Shown here: in pieces, positions 63,656-64,000 of the stretch
Layout: every line of letters begins with the position of its first letter
Numbering within the stretch: the first letter of the stretch is position 1
Assembly: GCA_973895155.1 (NCBI GenBank)
Contig: OZ316898.1
Location: 6,324,001 to 6,388,000 of the forward strand
DNA from: Marsupella aquatica
Taxonomy: Eukaryota; Marchantiophyta
DNA: 64,000 nt
Direction of reading: 5' to 3'
Position numbers and translations under genes: made by a program
The notes under the pieces: generated by a model
Database searches by the model: none
Told to the model about the DNA's origin: nothing
Seen by the model: the letters and a program-made list of their open reading frames with translations, nothing else

Positions 63656-64000
63656 CAACTCTGTTGTGTAGCGATGTTTCTGCGCACGACACCCGACTCG
63701 CGGGAGTCCCCCTTCCTCGCAGCTCGCGTCCTCGCGGGCTTGCGGCCCCCCTGCCCGGTCACTCGCGGAGCCCCCTAAGGGGGTTTTAATTTCCCCCTCC
63801 GCCCGCAGCTCGCGCCCTCGCACCTAGTAGCTCGCTCGCCCCATAATTAACCCGGGTCTAGACAAAACTGTTGGGGTCTCCGACTATCCCGAGATGCTTT
63901 AAAAAACTTTACAAACTTAAAGAACATTAAAAAAACTCGCGTCTATGGGCTTATTTATTTACAGGTGTCTTGCTGGTGACACTAATGGTGACTTACCGTG
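63656..64000. other. window end, GC-rich then AT-rich, no gene
   Basis: tcgcg/ctcgc-rich stretch to about 63840, resembling in style the 39-bp GC repeat at 23.7 kb, followed by AT-rich sequence. No gene was recognised; a feature may continue past the window edge. Confidence 0.35.

Noticed and set aside
63254-63823. Several 65-100-codon frames on both strands
   Set aside because: Both strands are open because the 101-bp repeat lacks stops; not coding evidence.

Overview
This window looks like nuclear DNA of a land plant, most likely a non-seed plant (bryophyte, lycophyte or fern grade). Its genes have spliced exons with GT/AG introns of about 70-700 bp, and the protein families are plant-like: the GRV2/RME-8 endosomal J-protein, plant-type TFIIF-alpha with its N-terminal Cys cluster, RRP7, LTV1, a DUF616 glycosyltransferase-like gene and an EamA transporter. 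There is also a plastid rpoC2 fragment in the nuclear DNA, teloboxes, and abundant satellite and retroelement debris. The species cannot be named from the sequence alone.

Layout. 0.5-2.8 kb: a bacterial/fungal-looking short-chain dehydrogenase (minus strand) with one intron and a 1-nt frameshift at the catalytic Lys codon, next to a 78-bp minisatellite. 2.8-10 kb: repeat-rich, with a fragment of a C5-cytosine DNA methyltransferase of the kind carried by retrotransposons, and a 1.59-kb tandem duplication built around ~270-bp elements with inverted ends. 10-16 kb: a gene graveyard holding an unknown coding remnant, an LTV1 pseudogene, a plastid rpoC2 scrap, a foldback element and a frameshifted DUF616 copy. 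16.4-19 kb: an apparently intact three-exon EamA/DMT transporter gene (minus strand, 690 aa). 19-25 kb: no convincing genes apart from one doubtful ORF; several minisatellites. 25.9-27.4 kb: an RRP7-family gene with a telobox in its promoter and a short N-terminus.

29-44 kb: the best-supported gene, a complete 23-exon GRV2/RME-8 homologue. All inferred junctions keep one 2,611-aa frame with a PH-like start, a GYF_2 segment, a central J-domain with HPD, and IWN repeats. 45.3-46.6 kb: a ~63-bp minisatellite. 47.4-51.3 kb: a nine-exon TFIIF-alpha gene (554 aa). 53.5-55.1 kb: an intronless alanine aminotransferase ORF (527 aa). 55-64 kb: no host genes, but a decayed Ty1/copia pol on the minus strand interrupted by a 1.47-kb GC-rich insertion with a clean 5-bp target duplication, then GC-rich and 101-bp tandem repeats.

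The intact genes serve separate housekeeping roles (endosomal sorting, Pol II initiation, amino-acid metabolism, pre-rRNA processing, membrane transport) and do not form a pathway. The most unusual items are the methyltransferase fragment, the nested insertion, the 1.59-kb duplication with its decayed unknown ORF, the transferred-looking SDR and the intronless AlaAT.
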